64,000 nucleotides of DNA from the NCBI GenBank assembly GCA_026004215.1, contig BPIR01000004.1:1-64000 (forward strand), given 5' to 3'. The notes under the pieces are model-generated. The model was given only the letters and a program-made list of their open reading frames with translations, did not search any database and had not been told where the DNA came from. The position numbers and the translations under genes are program-made. The stretch is from Candidatus Binatia bacterium. Lineage in GTDB: Bacteria > Desulfobacterota > Binatia > HRBIN30. Shown here piece by piece: positions 47,567 to 56,935 of this stretch; position 1 is the first letter of the stretch; the number at the start of each line of letters is the position of its first letter.

Positions 47567-48337
47567 ATGAAGTCGAAGACAGCGTGGATGGTTTTGGCCT
47601 TGGTGGGGGCGTTCTCGGTGAGCGGGGTTTCGCCGGGATGGGCTCATGGGCGGGACGATCGAGGTGGCAAGCCGCCGAAAATGGGAGGGCACGATGACCA
47701 TGACCACCATGGAGGCGGTTGGATGCCTGGGAACTCATGCACCGTGCGCCCGGTGATCGACCCGGTCTGTAAAGCCCAGTGTGATAGCGCCGAACGATCC
47801 TGCAAGGCGCAAGCGCGCACCGCGTTGCAAAGTTGTTTGGGCGCCAACTGTGCAGATGCTTTGGCAGCCGCACAGTCGGCGTGCGCCGGTGGGAGAACGC
47901 AAGAGTGCATGGACGCGTGGCAGGCCTATATCCAGTGCGCTCAGCCGTGCACTTCTGCATATCGTGCAGCGCTGGCGGACTGCCGTGCGGCAGAAGATGC
48001 TTGTAAGGCGGGGTGTCCTACGATCGTGCCGACGCCTTGTGTCGGACCGACTCCTGTAGACCCTGTGTGCAAGGCGCAGTGCCGATTGACGAGTGCCCAG
48101 TGCCAAGCGGCGGCACAGCAAACCAGTGTGACGTGCGTCCAGGGTTGTAGCGATGAGATTGCGGCGGCGCGTCAGGTCTGTAGCTCCAATCCGAGCTCGG
48201 CGGATTGTCAGGCGGCACTTGCGGCCGTGCGCGCATGCTTGACGCCCTGTTCCACGCAACTCCGTTCCGACTTGCTGGCTTGCAAAACCGCGGAGCAAAC
48301 TTGCCGTGCGGGCTGCGGCGGAACGGTGAATCCGTAG
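47567..48337 (+). CDS. Secreted protein with two 12-cysteine repeats and a His-rich linker
   Basis: A 256-residue protein with a signal peptide (MVLALVGAFSVSGVSPGWAHG), then a Gly/His/Asp-rich stretch (GGHDDHDHHGGGW). Two repeats of about 86 residues follow. Both begin DPVCKAQC and end CKAGC or CRAGC, and each has 12 cysteines at matching places separated by alanine-rich helices. The pattern suggests a disulfide-pinned helical protein; the His segment could bind metals. GGGAGG precedes the ATG. I recognise no named family. Confidence 0.75.
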   Translation: MKSKTAWMVLALVGAFSVSGVSPGWAHGRDDRGGKPPKMGGHDDHDHHGGGWMPGNSCTVRPVIDPVCKAQCDSAERSCKAQARTALQSCLGANCADALAAAQSACAGGRTQECMDAWQAYIQCAQPCTSAYRAALADCRAAEDACKAGCPTIVPTPCVGPTPVDPVCKAQCRLTSAQCQAAAQQTSVTCVQGCSDEIAAARQVCSSNPSSADCQAALAAVRACLTPCSTQLRSDLLACKTAEQTCRAGCGGTVNP

Positions 48338-48391
48338 CCTGGTCGCCCGGAGTTTGCGGCGGGTTCGAGCACCGTCCGATCGGCTCCGTGT

Positions 48392-48435
48392 TCGGGCCAA
48401 CGAACTCCTCGAGAAGAGGCAGGTCGTTGGCCCGA
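48392..48435. repeat. Long hairpin downstream of the Cys-rich gene
   Basis: TCGGGCCAACGA (48392-48403) pairs perfectly with TCGTTGGCCCGA (48424-48435), and the loop holds a further CCTC/GAGG pairing. A short TTTT follows after GCA. It may be a terminator for the Cys-rich gene or for uvrC read from the other strand. Confidence 0.5.
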
Positions 48436-48615
48436 TGCATTTTGGCTCGGAGCTTTTGGTCGCAACTTTAGCCGGCGAATCGTTTCGATGTTGTTTACTG
48501 CGCCGGGTGTACGGTGGCGGTGAGACAGGCGAGCCGGCAGACCGGGCGTCGGCTCCGATGGAGGAGATCGCTGCGCTCCCGGGCGGGGTGCAGAACGGTC
48601 CGGTCCTGTTGGAGT

Positions 48616-50610
48616 TCAGGTGACAGGGTCACCCGGCTCATCATGGCATGCGGCGGAGGTGTCGCGCATCGCCGACTCCTCGCTCGGCAAAACTGTGGCG
48701 CTCGTTGATGATGGCTGCTCGGAGGTCGAAGCGCCGAACTGTTGCGACAAAGCGGCGAGGATTTGCTGTGCCAGAGCGCGGGAAATTCCAGGAACAGCCG
48801 TGAGGTCTTCGATGGTGGCTTCCCGTAGCCGGCGTACGCTACCGAAGTGGCGCAACAGCTTGCGCCGGCGAACCGCTCCGACGCCCGGTATCGCATCCAG
48901 GGCTGAACGCAGCCGCTCTCGGGTGCGCAGCTTGCGGTGGTACAGGACAGCAAAGCGATGGGCCTCGTCGCGCAACTGTTGCAGCAAGAACAATGCGTTG
49001 CTGTTGCGCCGCAGCACGATGGGATTCTTGCGCCCAGGAACGAACACTCGCTCTTCGCTGTGCCGGATTTCGGCCTCACGGGGAGCACGTTCTACTCGAT
49101 CTTTGGCTAAAGCGACGACCTCCAGTTCGTTCAGACCGAGCGAGTGCAGTAAATTCACGGCAACATTCAGTTGGCCCTTGCCACCATCCAGGACGATCAA
49201 GTCCGGGTATACGCCTTCCTCGCGGGCTCGGGCCAAGCGCCGTTGGAGAACCTCCGCCATCATGGCAAAGTCGTCCGGTTGCTGCACGGTTTTGATGCGG
49301 TAGCGGCGGTACTCGTTCTTGTCCGGGGCACCGTCGAGAAACGTCACTTGCGAGCCGACCGCCATGCTGCCCTGAAAGTTGGAAATGTCGAAGCACTCCA
49401 CCCGGTGGGGGAAACGCCGCAGCCGCAAGGCGCGCTGCAATTCTGCGCACATTCGTTGGCGTTGTTCCGATGCGTCTTGCCGCTGTCGAAACGCTTGCAC
49501 GGCATTTTCTCGGGCCATGGCAATGAGCCGGGATTTCTCACCGCGCTGCGGGCAGTGGATCGTTACACGCTGCCGCTTGCGTTCGGACAACCACTCTTCC
49601 AACGTTTCCTGGTCCTCCAGGGCCGTAGGCACCAAAATCTCATCGGGAATGTACCGTTCGCCTTGGTAGAACTGCTGCAGCAGCATGGAGAGGATTTCTT
49701 CGTCGGAGAACTCGATGTCCCCGAGGCTATAGCGCTGGTGGCTTGTGAGTTTGCCTTGCCGCAAGAAGAGAATCTCGACTTCCAAGAAGCCTCCTTCGCG
49801 GTACAGCCCCCAAACGTCGGTGTCGCCCCGATGATGGGCGAATACTTGCTGGCGTTCCTGGGTGCGCTCGATGGCACGAATGCGGTCGCGCAGTCGCGCA
49901 GCGTCTTCGAAGCGAAGCTCCTCCGCGGCCTGCTCCATTGCGGCGCTCAGTTGTTGCACAAGTTGCTGGCTTTTGCCTTCGAGCAGCAGGATCGCCTCGC
50001 GCAAATGCTGCTCGTATTGCGCCCGATCGACGGGAAGGCAGCACGGTCCGAGGCAGCGCTTGATCTGATATTCCAGACATGGACGCGAGCGATTCCGGAA
50101 GACCGCGTCCGGGCAGGTGCGCAAGGGGATGACCTTGCGGATGGTGTCGATGGTTTCGCGCACGCTCGCTGCGGAATCGTACGGGCCAAAATACCGGCTC
50201 CCGTCGCTGACAATGCGGCGGGTGACCAAGATCCGGGGCCACGGGTCTTGAACGGTGACTTTCACACTCACGTACGATTTGTCGTCTTTGAGACGAATGT
50301 TGTACCTTGGTTTGTATTGCTTGATCAGGTTGTTCTCGAGGATCAACGCTTCCTTGTCGTTCGCGGTCACCAGGGTCTCGACATCCGCGATCTTGCGAAG
50401 AAGAAACTGAATTTGCGACCGCTCGTCATCCCCGCGCACGTATTGCCGCAGCCGACTGCGCAAGTTTTTGGCCTTGCCCACGTAAATGACTTTGCCGCTA
50501 CTGTCCTTGAGAAGGTACACACCTGGCCGCGCAGGGACGGCGGCGAGCTTTTCCGCCCACGCAGGCAGTAGAGGCGGGGCCGTGTTGGAATCGGTTTCGG
50601 TGCGAGACAC
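48616..50610 (-). CDS. uvrC: Excinuclease ABC subunit C
   Basis: A 664-residue endonuclease making both incisions in nucleotide excision repair. Order: GIY-YIG domain (GVYLLKDSSGKVIYVGKAKN), UvrC cysteines (CLEYQIKRCLGPC), a UVR motif (EELRFEDAARLRDRI), the RNase H-like domain (ECFDISNFQGSMAVGS, DLIVLDGGKGQLNVA), and C-terminal helix-hairpin-helix repeats (IPGVGAVRRRKLLRHFGS). GTG 50610 is chosen for its usual distance to the GIY-YIG domain; no strong ribosome site is visible. It is divergent from the gene at 50781. Confidence 0.92.
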   Translation of the reverse strand: MSRTETDSNTAPPLLPAWAEKLAAVPARPGVYLLKDSSGKVIYVGKAKNLRSRLRQYVRGDDERSQIQFLLRKIADVETLVTANDKEALILENNLIKQYKPRYNIRLKDDKSYVSVKVTVQDPWPRILVTRRIVSDGSRYFGPYDSAASVRETIDTIRKVIPLRTCPDAVFRNRSRPCLEYQIKRCLGPCCLPVDRAQYEQHLREAILLLEGKSQQLVQQLSAAMEQAAEELRFEDAARLRDRIRAIERTQERQQVFAHHRGDTDVWGLYREGGFLEVEILFLRQGKLTSHQRYSLGDIEFSDEEILSMLLQQFYQGERYIPDEILVPTALEDQETLEEWLSERKRQRVTIHCPQRGEKSRLIAMARENAVQAFRQRQDASEQRQRMCAELQRALRLRRFPHRVECFDISNFQGSMAVGSQVTFLDGAPDKNEYRRYRIKTVQQPDDFAMMAEVLQRRLARAREEGVYPDLIVLDGGKGQLNVAVNLLHSLGLNELEVVALAKDRVERAPREAEIRHSEERVFVPGRKNPIVLRRNSNALFLLQQLRDEAHRFAVLYHRKLRTRERLRSALDAIPGVGAVRRRKLLRHFGSVRRLREATIEDLTAVPGISRALAQQILAALSQQFGASTSEQPSSTSATVLPSEESAMRDTSAACHDEPGDPVT

Positions 50611-50780
50611 AAAGCCAGTATAACCGAGACACGCGCCGTAGGAGAGGCGGCTCGTCACCGGGGATGGCCCGTAAACCGAGCATCCGAGGCTGCGGAACAT
50701 GCAGCGGGGGCGGCGTTGTTCTGGCCCTACGAGTTCGGCAAGAAGGCGGTGGAGCTGGTCGACGGGAATCGGTTGTTCCA

Positions 50781-51563
50781 ATGCGACAAGAGGAGAAGCC
50801 GGAACAGGCCGTACTCTATGCTTTGCGGCGGCGCGGTGTGCAATGCCAGATGGGCAGCCGCCAGGGTGCGTTGTTGCCGGCGACGGCCCGAGAGCAAAAG
50901 ACCCTCTACGATTTGCTGGGGCATTACTCGTTCCGACTGTTCCTGCGCGACCTGATTCGGTTGCGAAGCGGAGCGCGGTACGAGGAGCTCACGCATTACT
51001 GCTCGCTGGCGACAGTCAAAAGATTTGTTGGCGTACTCGAAGAGATGGGCTTGGCGTGCGTGGGCAAGGGCAAGGTGCAGTTGTCCGCCAACTCCGTGCG
51101 CTCGTTCGGGCCGACGTTGGAGTGGTATGTGGCGGAAGTCTTGCGCCGGGAGTTTGGGATGCAGACCGCTTGGAACCTGCGCCCGCTCAAAATGGTGGCC
51201 GGGGGAGATTACGACGTGGTGGCTGTGGCGGACGGCGTGCTCGTTTATGTCGAGGTCAAATCGGTGGCTCCGCGCAACATCGAAGCCGGCCAAGTTCAGG
51301 CCTTTGTGCGCCGTGTCGCAGCGTTGGCCCCCGATGTGGCGATTTTTTTGAACGATACGCAGTTACGCATGTTGGACAAGCTCGTGCCTGCGATTACGGA
51401 AGCAGCCAGAGCCGAGCTGCCGGCCCTTGGTTCGTTCCGCCGCCTGGCAGGAGAGATTTTCGTGGCGCACAACCGTTTTTTCATCACGAACAGCGAACCC
51501 AGTTTGGCGGGGAACCTGGAAGGTTGTTTGGCTTCGTATTGGCGCACCCGTGCCGGGTTTTAA
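50781..51563 (+). CDS. Putative PD-(D/E)XK-type nuclease protein
   Basis: A 260-residue soluble protein. A winged-helix-like middle section (about 50-110, YEELTHYCSLATVKRFVGVL) is followed by a C-terminal segment with GGDYDVVAVADGVLVYVEVKS (shown here as Asp...Glu-Val-Lys spacing) typical of PD-(D/E)XK/Holliday-junction-resolvase-like folds: Asp of GGDYD, then E-V-K. Similar HTH-plus-nuclease proteins occur in DNA repair and restriction contexts. It sits divergently next to uvrC and ends 3 nt from the tatD stop. A repair role is inference. Confidence 0.55.
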   Translation: MRQEEKPEQAVLYALRRRGVQCQMGSRQGALLPATAREQKTLYDLLGHYSFRLFLRDLIRLRSGARYEELTHYCSLATVKRFVGVLEEMGLACVGKGKVQLSANSVRSFGPTLEWYVAEVLRREFGMQTAWNLRPLKMVAGGDYDVVAVADGVLVYVEVKSVAPRNIEAGQVQAFVRRVAALAPDVAIFLNDTQLRMLDKLVPAITEAARAELPALGSFRRLAGEIFVAHNRFFITNSEPSLAGNLEGCLASYWRTRAGF

Positions 51564-51566
51564 GGG

Positions 51567-52433
51567 TTATGCTGTGGTGGTCGTGCCCTCTAACAACGAG
51601 GCCCAAGCGGTTTGGAGTCGCGGAAAGGCGCGGAGTGTGTTGACCGTGGCATTCTGGACCAGCTCTTCTACGGGAGCGTGCCGCAACTCGGCGAGACACG
51701 CGGCGGTGTAGAGAACGAAGGCCGGTTCGTTTCGATGCCCCCGTTTGGGCACCGGGGCGAGGTAGGGAGCATCGGTTTCGATTAACAAGCGGTCGCTCGG
51801 CACGCGCCGGGCCGCTTCGCGGATTGCATCGGCCCGCTTGAAAGTGACGATGCCGCTGAACGAAAGAAAAAAGCCGAGGTCGAGGAGCCGTTTTGCCGTG
51901 TCCCAATTGCCGGAGAAACAGTGGATGACACCGCCGATTTCGTGGGCGCGCTCGCTACGTAAAATCTCGATGAGATCTGCCTCTGCCTCGCGAAGGTGAA
52001 CCGTAATGGGGAGGCCCTTGCCGCGGGCGATCGCGATGCAGTCACGGAACACGGATTGTTGCTGCTCGCTAGGCGAGTTGTCGTAGTGATAATCCAAGCC
52101 AATTTCGCCGACGGCCACCACGGCCGGATGGTCGGCAAACTCGCTCAAAGCAGCAAGAACTTCGGGGGTGACCTCCTTCGCGTCGTGGGGGTGGATTCCG
52201 ACTGTCGGAAAGATCCCGGGGTAGCGCTCGGCGAGGGCGCAAGCCTGGCGGCATCCGTCGAGTCCTCCCGAAGCGCCAATCTCCACAAGGGCCCGAACCC
52301 CCGCAGTAACGGCCCGATGCCAAACATCCTCGCGATCTGCATCGAAAGCAGGGTCGTGCAGGTGGCAATGAGAATCGATGGCAAACACTCCGGGAGGCAG
52401 TTCAGGCCGTTCGTGCGTCCGCAGCAGTTGCAT
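51567..52433 (-). CDS. tatD: TatD-family metal-dependent deoxyribonuclease
   Basis: About 288 residues. The TIM-barrel metal ligands are visible: DSHCHLHD, GEIGLDYHYD, ITVHLREAE, VIHCFSG and ETDAPYLAP. TatD proteins are 3'-5' DNases linked to oxidative DNA damage repair. The start may be ATG 52433 or 52442. It directly follows metG, a common bacterial arrangement. Confidence 0.9.
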   Translation of the reverse strand: MQLLRTHERPELPPGVFAIDSHCHLHDPAFDADREDVWHRAVTAGVRALVEIGASGGLDGCRQACALAERYPGIFPTVGIHPHDAKEVTPEVLAALSEFADHPAVVAVGEIGLDYHYDNSPSEQQQSVFRDCIAIARGKGLPITVHLREAEADLIEILRSERAHEIGGVIHCFSGNWDTAKRLLDLGFFLSFSGIVTFKRADAIREAARRVPSDRLLIETDAPYLAPVPKRGHRNEPAFVLYTAACLAELRHAPVEELVQNATVNTLRAFPRLQTAWASLLEGTTTTA

Positions 52434-52463
52434 GCATGCCACCCCAGTCTACCAAGGAAGCAA

Positions 52464-54026
52464 TCACGACCGAGAGTTGTTTTCGGCAGCCGAGGCGCGC
52501 AAGTCGATTCGCGGGAACAATACCTCGGGCGGTCCGACCTTGTGTCCCGGAGGGAAGTGTTCGCCCCAGGCTAAATCCGCCGGCAGATGCTCCGGCGCAG
52601 GTAAGTTCAGTAAGGAAAACATCTTGCGACTCGTTTCCGGCAAAAACCACGTGAGCAACGTCGCGGCGGTGTGCAGACAATCGAGCAAGCGATGCAAAAT
52701 GCCGCCGACGCGGGCGCGTCCCTCGGCCTTGCGGGCAAGGGCAAACGGTTGCGTATCCACGACGTATTTGTTCGCTTGATCCAACGCTTTCCACAGTGCT
52801 TCCAGCGCGCGGTGAAAGGCGAGTTCCTCGGTCCTCTCCGGCACCTCGATGAAAGCTTGTGCGAAGGCAGCGCGGAGCTCGCGATCCGCGTCTGTGTCCG
52901 GGTCGAGCGGCTGCACCTCGCCGCCAAAGTATCGGTGCTGCATGGAGAGAACGCGGCTGACGAGGTTGCCTAGCCCGTTGGCCAGTTCGGCATTGGTGCG
53001 ATTGACGAAGGCATCTTCGGTAAAAGTCGCATCTTGGCCGAATGCCATTTCGCGCAAAAGGAAGTAGCGCAAGGTATCCATGCCGAACTGCTGCTTGATT
53101 TCCAGCGGGCGAATGACGTTGCCGAGGCTCTTGGACATCTTGGCTTGCCCCCGCACCCAGTATCCATGAATCAAGAGCCGTCGAAATAGCGGCAATCCGA
53201 GGGCGAGGAGCATCGAAGGCCAGAAGATGGCATGTGGTTTCAGGATGTCCTTCGCCATTACGTGGTGTGCCGCCGGCCAGAAGGTGACGAAGGTTTCCTC
53301 GCCGTGCATTTTGAGTCCGCTCAGGTAACTGATCAGTGCATCGAACCAGACGTAGCACACGTAGTTGCGATCGAATGGGAGTTCGATCCCCCATTCGAGG
53401 CGACTTTTGGGCCTAGAGATGCACAGGTCGCCGATGCCGCCGCTGCGCAGCATGGCCAGGACTTCATTGCGGTAATGCTCCGGGAAAATCGCCTGAGGGT
53501 TGGATTCGAAATGTTGCTGGACCGCAGGCAGGTAGCGGGTCATGCGGAAGAAGTAGTTTTCCTCCTCGATGCGTTCGGGAGGGCGCTGGTGGTCCGGGCA
53601 GTTCCCCCCGACGAGTTCCTTTTCCGTTAAAAACCGCTCGCAGCCGGTGCAGTACAAGCCTGCGTATCGGCTGAAGTAAATGTCGCCTCGGTCGTACACG
53701 GCTTGCAGGCACTGTTGCACAAGCTGCTCGTGGCGCGGGTCGGTGGTGCGGACAAAACTGTCCACGATGAAACCGCACTCCCGCCAAGTTCGCTGAAAAA
53801 GGGGACTCATCCGGTCGGCATAATCTTTGGGGTGTTCACCCTCAGCCGCGGCCATCGCGGCAATCTTGTCACCATGCTCGTCGGTGCCAGTGACCAAGAA
53901 GGTATGTGCTCCGCGCGCGCGCTCAAAGCGCGCCAACGTATCCGCCACGACCATTGTGTACGTATGGCCGAGATGGGGTTCGGCGTTGATGTAATAGATT
54001 GGTGTTGTAACGTAAAACGGTCGCAT
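52464..54026 (-). CDS. metG: Methionyl-tRNA synthetase
   Basis: A 520-residue class I synthetase. The HIGH-type motif is HLGHTYT (about residue 18) and the KMSKS motif is intact (AKMSKSLGNVI, about 298). A zinc knuckle CTGCERF...CPDH, YVWFDALISYLSG and the anticodon-binding helical domain follow. It lacks the C-terminal EMAP-like tRNA-binding/dimerisation domain of longer MetRS forms. It lies 60 nt downstream of ricT. Confidence 0.93.
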   Translation of the reverse strand: MRPFYVTTPIYYINAEPHLGHTYTMVVADTLARFERARGAHTFLVTGTDEHGDKIAAMAAAEGEHPKDYADRMSPLFQRTWRECGFIVDSFVRTTDPRHEQLVQQCLQAVYDRGDIYFSRYAGLYCTGCERFLTEKELVGGNCPDHQRPPERIEEENYFFRMTRYLPAVQQHFESNPQAIFPEHYRNEVLAMLRSGGIGDLCISRPKSRLEWGIELPFDRNYVCYVWFDALISYLSGLKMHGEETFVTFWPAAHHVMAKDILKPHAIFWPSMLLALGLPLFRRLLIHGYWVRGQAKMSKSLGNVIRPLEIKQQFGMDTLRYFLLREMAFGQDATFTEDAFVNRTNAELANGLGNLVSRVLSMQHRYFGGEVQPLDPDTDADRELRAAFAQAFIEVPERTEELAFHRALEALWKALDQANKYVVDTQPFALARKAEGRARVGGILHRLLDCLHTAATLLTWFLPETSRKMFSLLNLPAPEHLPADLAWGEHFPPGHKVGPPEVLFPRIDLRASAAENNSRS

Positions 54027-54086
54027 CGCCTTCGGAAAACGTCCTCGAATGTTCGGCGGCCACCCTCGCAGGGTTGGGGGAGCGAT

Positions 54087-55001
54087 TTAGGTCGGTTCCT
54101 CCGGTGCCGCGGAGTCCTCGTTATCTTGCGGCTGGAGCGGTGAGGGAGTGGCCCCGAGGGTTTCCTTGGCAATCACTAGATCGTCCAGACTCGCTTCCAC
54201 GACGGCACCGCCTTCCTCCAGTTGAAGGACAACGGTTTGTTTCAAGATGTTTTGCCGCTGCACGACGCCCGCACCGTGAACGGACAAAACTTTCTTCCCT
54301 ACTGCGGGCAGCCCCCGCCCGAGATCGAGGTAGGTATCGTACTCGTATCGCAAACAGCACTTGAGGCGCCCGCACATCCCGGCGAGTTTCGAAGGGTTCA
54401 GGGACAGACCCTGCGTTTTTGCCATTTTGACGGAGACGCCACCGGGATTGCGCAGGAACGTGGAGCAGCACAGCTCTCTTCCGCATGGGCCGACCGCGCC
54501 GATCATCTTGGCTTCCTCGCGAGAGCCGATTTGCTTCATTTCGATGCGAGTGTGCAGAGCTTGTGCGAGTTCGCGCACGAGATCGCGAAAGTCCACTCGG
54601 CCTTCGGAGTAGAAGTAAAAGACGATTTTGCTGCGGTCCGGCGTCTGTTCCACCCGCACCAGCTTCATCGGCAGATCGCGCTCCCGGATGCGCAGCAAGC
54701 ACAGGCGGAAGGCCCGCTCTTCCTGTGCTTTGATGCGGTCTGCGCGATCGAAATCGGCATCCGTGGCTTTGCGCAGAAGGCGCCGAACAGGCTCCTCCGA
54801 GACGTCGTAATGGGACGGCAGCGCAGTGACGATGCCCAGGCGTTGTCCCTCGTCCGTGGCGACGACTACGACGTCTCCCCAGCGAACGTCCAGCTCGCCC
54901 CGATCGTACACGTGCACCGGCCCGACGTTCTGGAACTTGACTCCGACGAGCGTGTTTGGCGGTGGGTTTTCGAGGGTGGAAACGATCTCGCTTTCGTTCA
55001 T
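54087..55001 (-). CDS. ricT: PSP1/RicT-like protein
   Basis: A 304-residue protein of the PSP1 family. It shows VGVKFQNVGPVHVYDRG, RLVRVEQT-type strands (KLVRVEQTPDRSKIVFYFYSE), VDFRDLVRELAQALHTRIEM, GSREEAKMIGAVGPCGRELCC and the cysteine-rich GMCGRLKCCLRYE. In Bacillus the RicT (YaaT) complex carries iron-sulfur clusters and helps RNase Y maturation of mRNAs. Its ATGA start overlaps the holB stop, as in many bacteria where holB and ricT are paired. Confidence 0.88.
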   Translation of the reverse strand: MNESEIVSTLENPPPNTLVGVKFQNVGPVHVYDRGELDVRWGDVVVVATDEGQRLGIVTALPSHYDVSEEPVRRLLRKATDADFDRADRIKAQEERAFRLCLLRIRERDLPMKLVRVEQTPDRSKIVFYFYSEGRVDFRDLVRELAQALHTRIEMKQIGSREEAKMIGAVGPCGRELCCSTFLRNPGGVSVKMAKTQGLSLNPSKLAGMCGRLKCCLRYEYDTYLDLGRGLPAVGKKVLSVHGAGVVQRQNILKQTVVLQLEEGGAVVEASLDDLVIAKETLGATPSPLQPQDNEDSAAPEEPT

Positions 55002-55954
55002 GGCTCCGCGCTGGCCATCTCGAGTAGCATGCTCTCGATCAAGAGCTGACGGTTGGCATAACTCTCGCGCAAGGTCCGCCACGCTTGGAGAAGAATGGCT
55101 CCTCGGGCAGCGGCTGCCCGTGCTGCGGGGCGATTCGAGCAAGATTTCACGACCTGTTCGCGTAAAATTGCGAGCATGACCTGCAGGCGTGCCTCCAAAC
55201 CGGCGTCGTCTCGGTTGAGTTCCTCGGCAAACCGAGCGATGGCCGCATAGCGAGCTTGCCCGATGCCCGCAAGAAAATTCGCCGTCGTAGTTACAAAATC
55301 CGCCCGTACGTGTTGGTGGAGCTTGAGCGCTCGCCCCACGCTACCTTCAGCGAGAGGCAAGAGTGTCTCGATGGTCTCTGGGGGAACGCCGTGCCGAGTC
55401 AAAGCTTCGCGAAGCTGAGTTGGGGACAAGGGTGGAACGGCGATACGCTGGCAACGTGACCGTACCGTCGGAAGCAAGGAATCTGGCGTGCTGGAAGTCA
55501 GCAAAAGCCAGGTGCGCGGCGGTGGCTCTTCGAGCACTTTGAGGAGCGCGTTTTGTGCGGCGATGGTGAGGCAGTCTGCGTTTTCGATCACGCCGACGCG
55601 AAGGTCTCCTTGCACCGGTGCAAACGTGAGAAACCGTTTGAGTTCGCGAGCGCGCTCGATGCCGATTTCCCGCTTGCCTCCAGCAACCTCGATCCACAGC
55701 GCATCGGGATACGATCCGGCGGCAAGTTGCACGCAAGTCCGGCAACGGCCACACGCCTCGTTGGAGTCCCGGCCGGCCGGGCAGCACAACCACGCCACCC
55801 AGGCACGGGCGAGCGAGCGCTTGCCGGCGCCCTCGGGGCCGACCAGGAGTAGGGTCAGTGCGCTTTGGCCGCTTCGTGCGCGATCGCACAGGGTATCGCG
55901 TACGCCTTCGAGTCCGACCAAATCGGAGAAACGGATCAATGGCGCTCGAGACAT
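54998..55954 (-). CDS. holB: DNA polymerase III subunit delta'
   Basis: A 318-residue clamp-loader subunit. The nucleotide-binding loop is GPEGAGKRSLARA, zinc cysteines are in LCCPAGRDSNEACGRCRTC, followed by VIENADCLTIAAQNALLKVL, EEPPPRTWLLLTS and the SRC motif VRSRCQR. Delta' opens the sliding clamp with tau and delta. Its start overlaps the tmk 3' end by 19 nt. Confidence 0.9.
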   Translation of the reverse strand: MSRAPLIRFSDLVGLEGVRDTLCDRARSGQSALTLLLVGPEGAGKRSLARAWVAWLCCPAGRDSNEACGRCRTCVQLAAGSYPDALWIEVAGGKREIGIERARELKRFLTFAPVQGDLRVGVIENADCLTIAAQNALLKVLEEPPPRTWLLLTSSTPDSLLPTVRSRCQRIAVPPLSPTQLREALTRHGVPPETIETLLPLAEGSVGRALKLHQHVRADFVTTTANFLAGIGQARYAAIARFAEELNRDDAGLEARLQVMLAILREQVVKSCSNRPAARAAAARGAILLQAWRTLRESYANRQLLIESMLLEMASAEP

Positions 55955-56565
55955 TGGTCAATTGCGGCCAAAATGCGGGTGGCGACTTCGTCCAGAGGAG
56001 CGTTTGTATCCACGATTATAAACTTGCTGGTGTGCTCCTGGGCGAGAGCGAGAAACCCCGCGCGCACCTTCTCGTGAAAAGCGAGTGACTCGCGGTGAAA
56101 CCGGTCGTCCCTCCCCGCGCGGCGAAGCCCGAGTTCCACCGGGCAGTCGAGAAGAATGACGAGATCGGCTTCCACGCCTTGACGGGCCACCCCGTCCAGT
56201 TGGCGTAAAAGGTCGAGGTCGAGTCCCCGGCCGAAACCTTGATAGGCCAGTGTGGATGCGGAAAACCGGTCGCAAAGAACAATGTCTCCGCGGAGCAGAG
56301 CCGGGCCAATCAATGTGGCGACGTGCTCGGCTCGATCTGCGAGATAGAGGAAAAGCTCCGTCCATGTCGCCGGTGCGGGAGCGTGGGTGTCCATCAGGAT
56401 CCGGCGAATTTGCTGGCCAATTGCAGTTCCGCCGGGCTCGGCCGTTTCGAGGACGGGCCAGCCACGCTGACGAAGGGTTGCGGCGGCACGGCGGAGGTGC
56501 GTGGATTTACCGGCGCCTTCGCCACCCTCGAAGACAATCAAGCGGCCGCGCCTACTCACTGGCAT
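55936..56565 (-). CDS. tmk: Thymidylate kinase
   Basis: A 209-residue kinase converting dTMP to dTDP. P-loop FEGGEGAGKSTHLRR, ETAEPGGTAIGQQIR, LCDRFSASTLAYQGFGRG (DRF motif) and a lid region with DRFHRE are present. ATG 56565 lies inside the end of the response-regulator gene, a 14-nt overlap implying one mRNA. Confidence 0.93.
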   Translation of the reverse strand: MPVSRRGRLIVFEGGEGAGKSTHLRRAAATLRQRGWPVLETAEPGGTAIGQQIRRILMDTHAPAPATWTELFLYLADRAEHVATLIGPALLRGDIVLCDRFSASTLAYQGFGRGLDLDLLRQLDGVARQGVEADLVILLDCPVELGLRRAGRDDRFHRESLAFHEKVRAGFLALAQEHTSKFIIVDTNAPLDEVATRILAAIDQCLERH

Positions 56566-56935
56566 TCTCGCGGCCCAAAACGAGCTCGATCCCGTAGAGG
56601 AGCTGGGTGCCAGTGAAGGGTTTGGTGATGTAGTAGTCCGCCCCGTATTGGTAACCCTGGACAACATCTTCGTCGGCCGTTTTCGCGGTAACCAAGATCA
56701 CGGGAATGCGCGCGGTTTCGTAACGTTCCTTGAGTTGCTGCAAAACCTCGAGCCCGCTCATCCCTGGCATCATGATATCGAGCAAGATCAAATCAGGAGG
56801 ATTTTGAGCGACCAGCTCCAGGGCTTCGGCGCCACTCGTCGCTTCCATCACTTCGTAGCCTTTTGGCTCCAGAATGCCTCGCGTGATGACCAGGCTGTCG
56901 GCGTTATCGTCGACGACTAACACTCGGAGGGACAT
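56552..56935 (-). CDS. Single-domain response regulator (CheY-like)
   Basis: A 127-residue receiver domain without an output domain. The acidic pocket is VVDDNADS, the phospho-acceptor Asp is in LILLDIMMPGMSG, the conserved Thr is in ILVTAKT and the Lys in YYITKPF. It is the first gene of the tmk-holB-ricT-metG-tatD run. No histidine kinase is encoded nearby, and the downstream target is unknown. The pilus genes end 265 bp upstream. Confidence 0.9.
   Translation of the reverse strand: MSLRVLVVDDNADSLVITRGILEPKGYEVMEATSGAEALELVAQNPPDLILLDIMMPGMSGLEVLQQLKERYETARIPVILVTAKTADEDVVQGYQYGADYYITKPFTGTQLLYGIELVLGRENASE

Noticed and set aside
48350..48440. GGTTCGAGC-like box suggesting a tRNA T-arm
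   Set aside because: No acceptor, D or anticodon arm could be paired around it.
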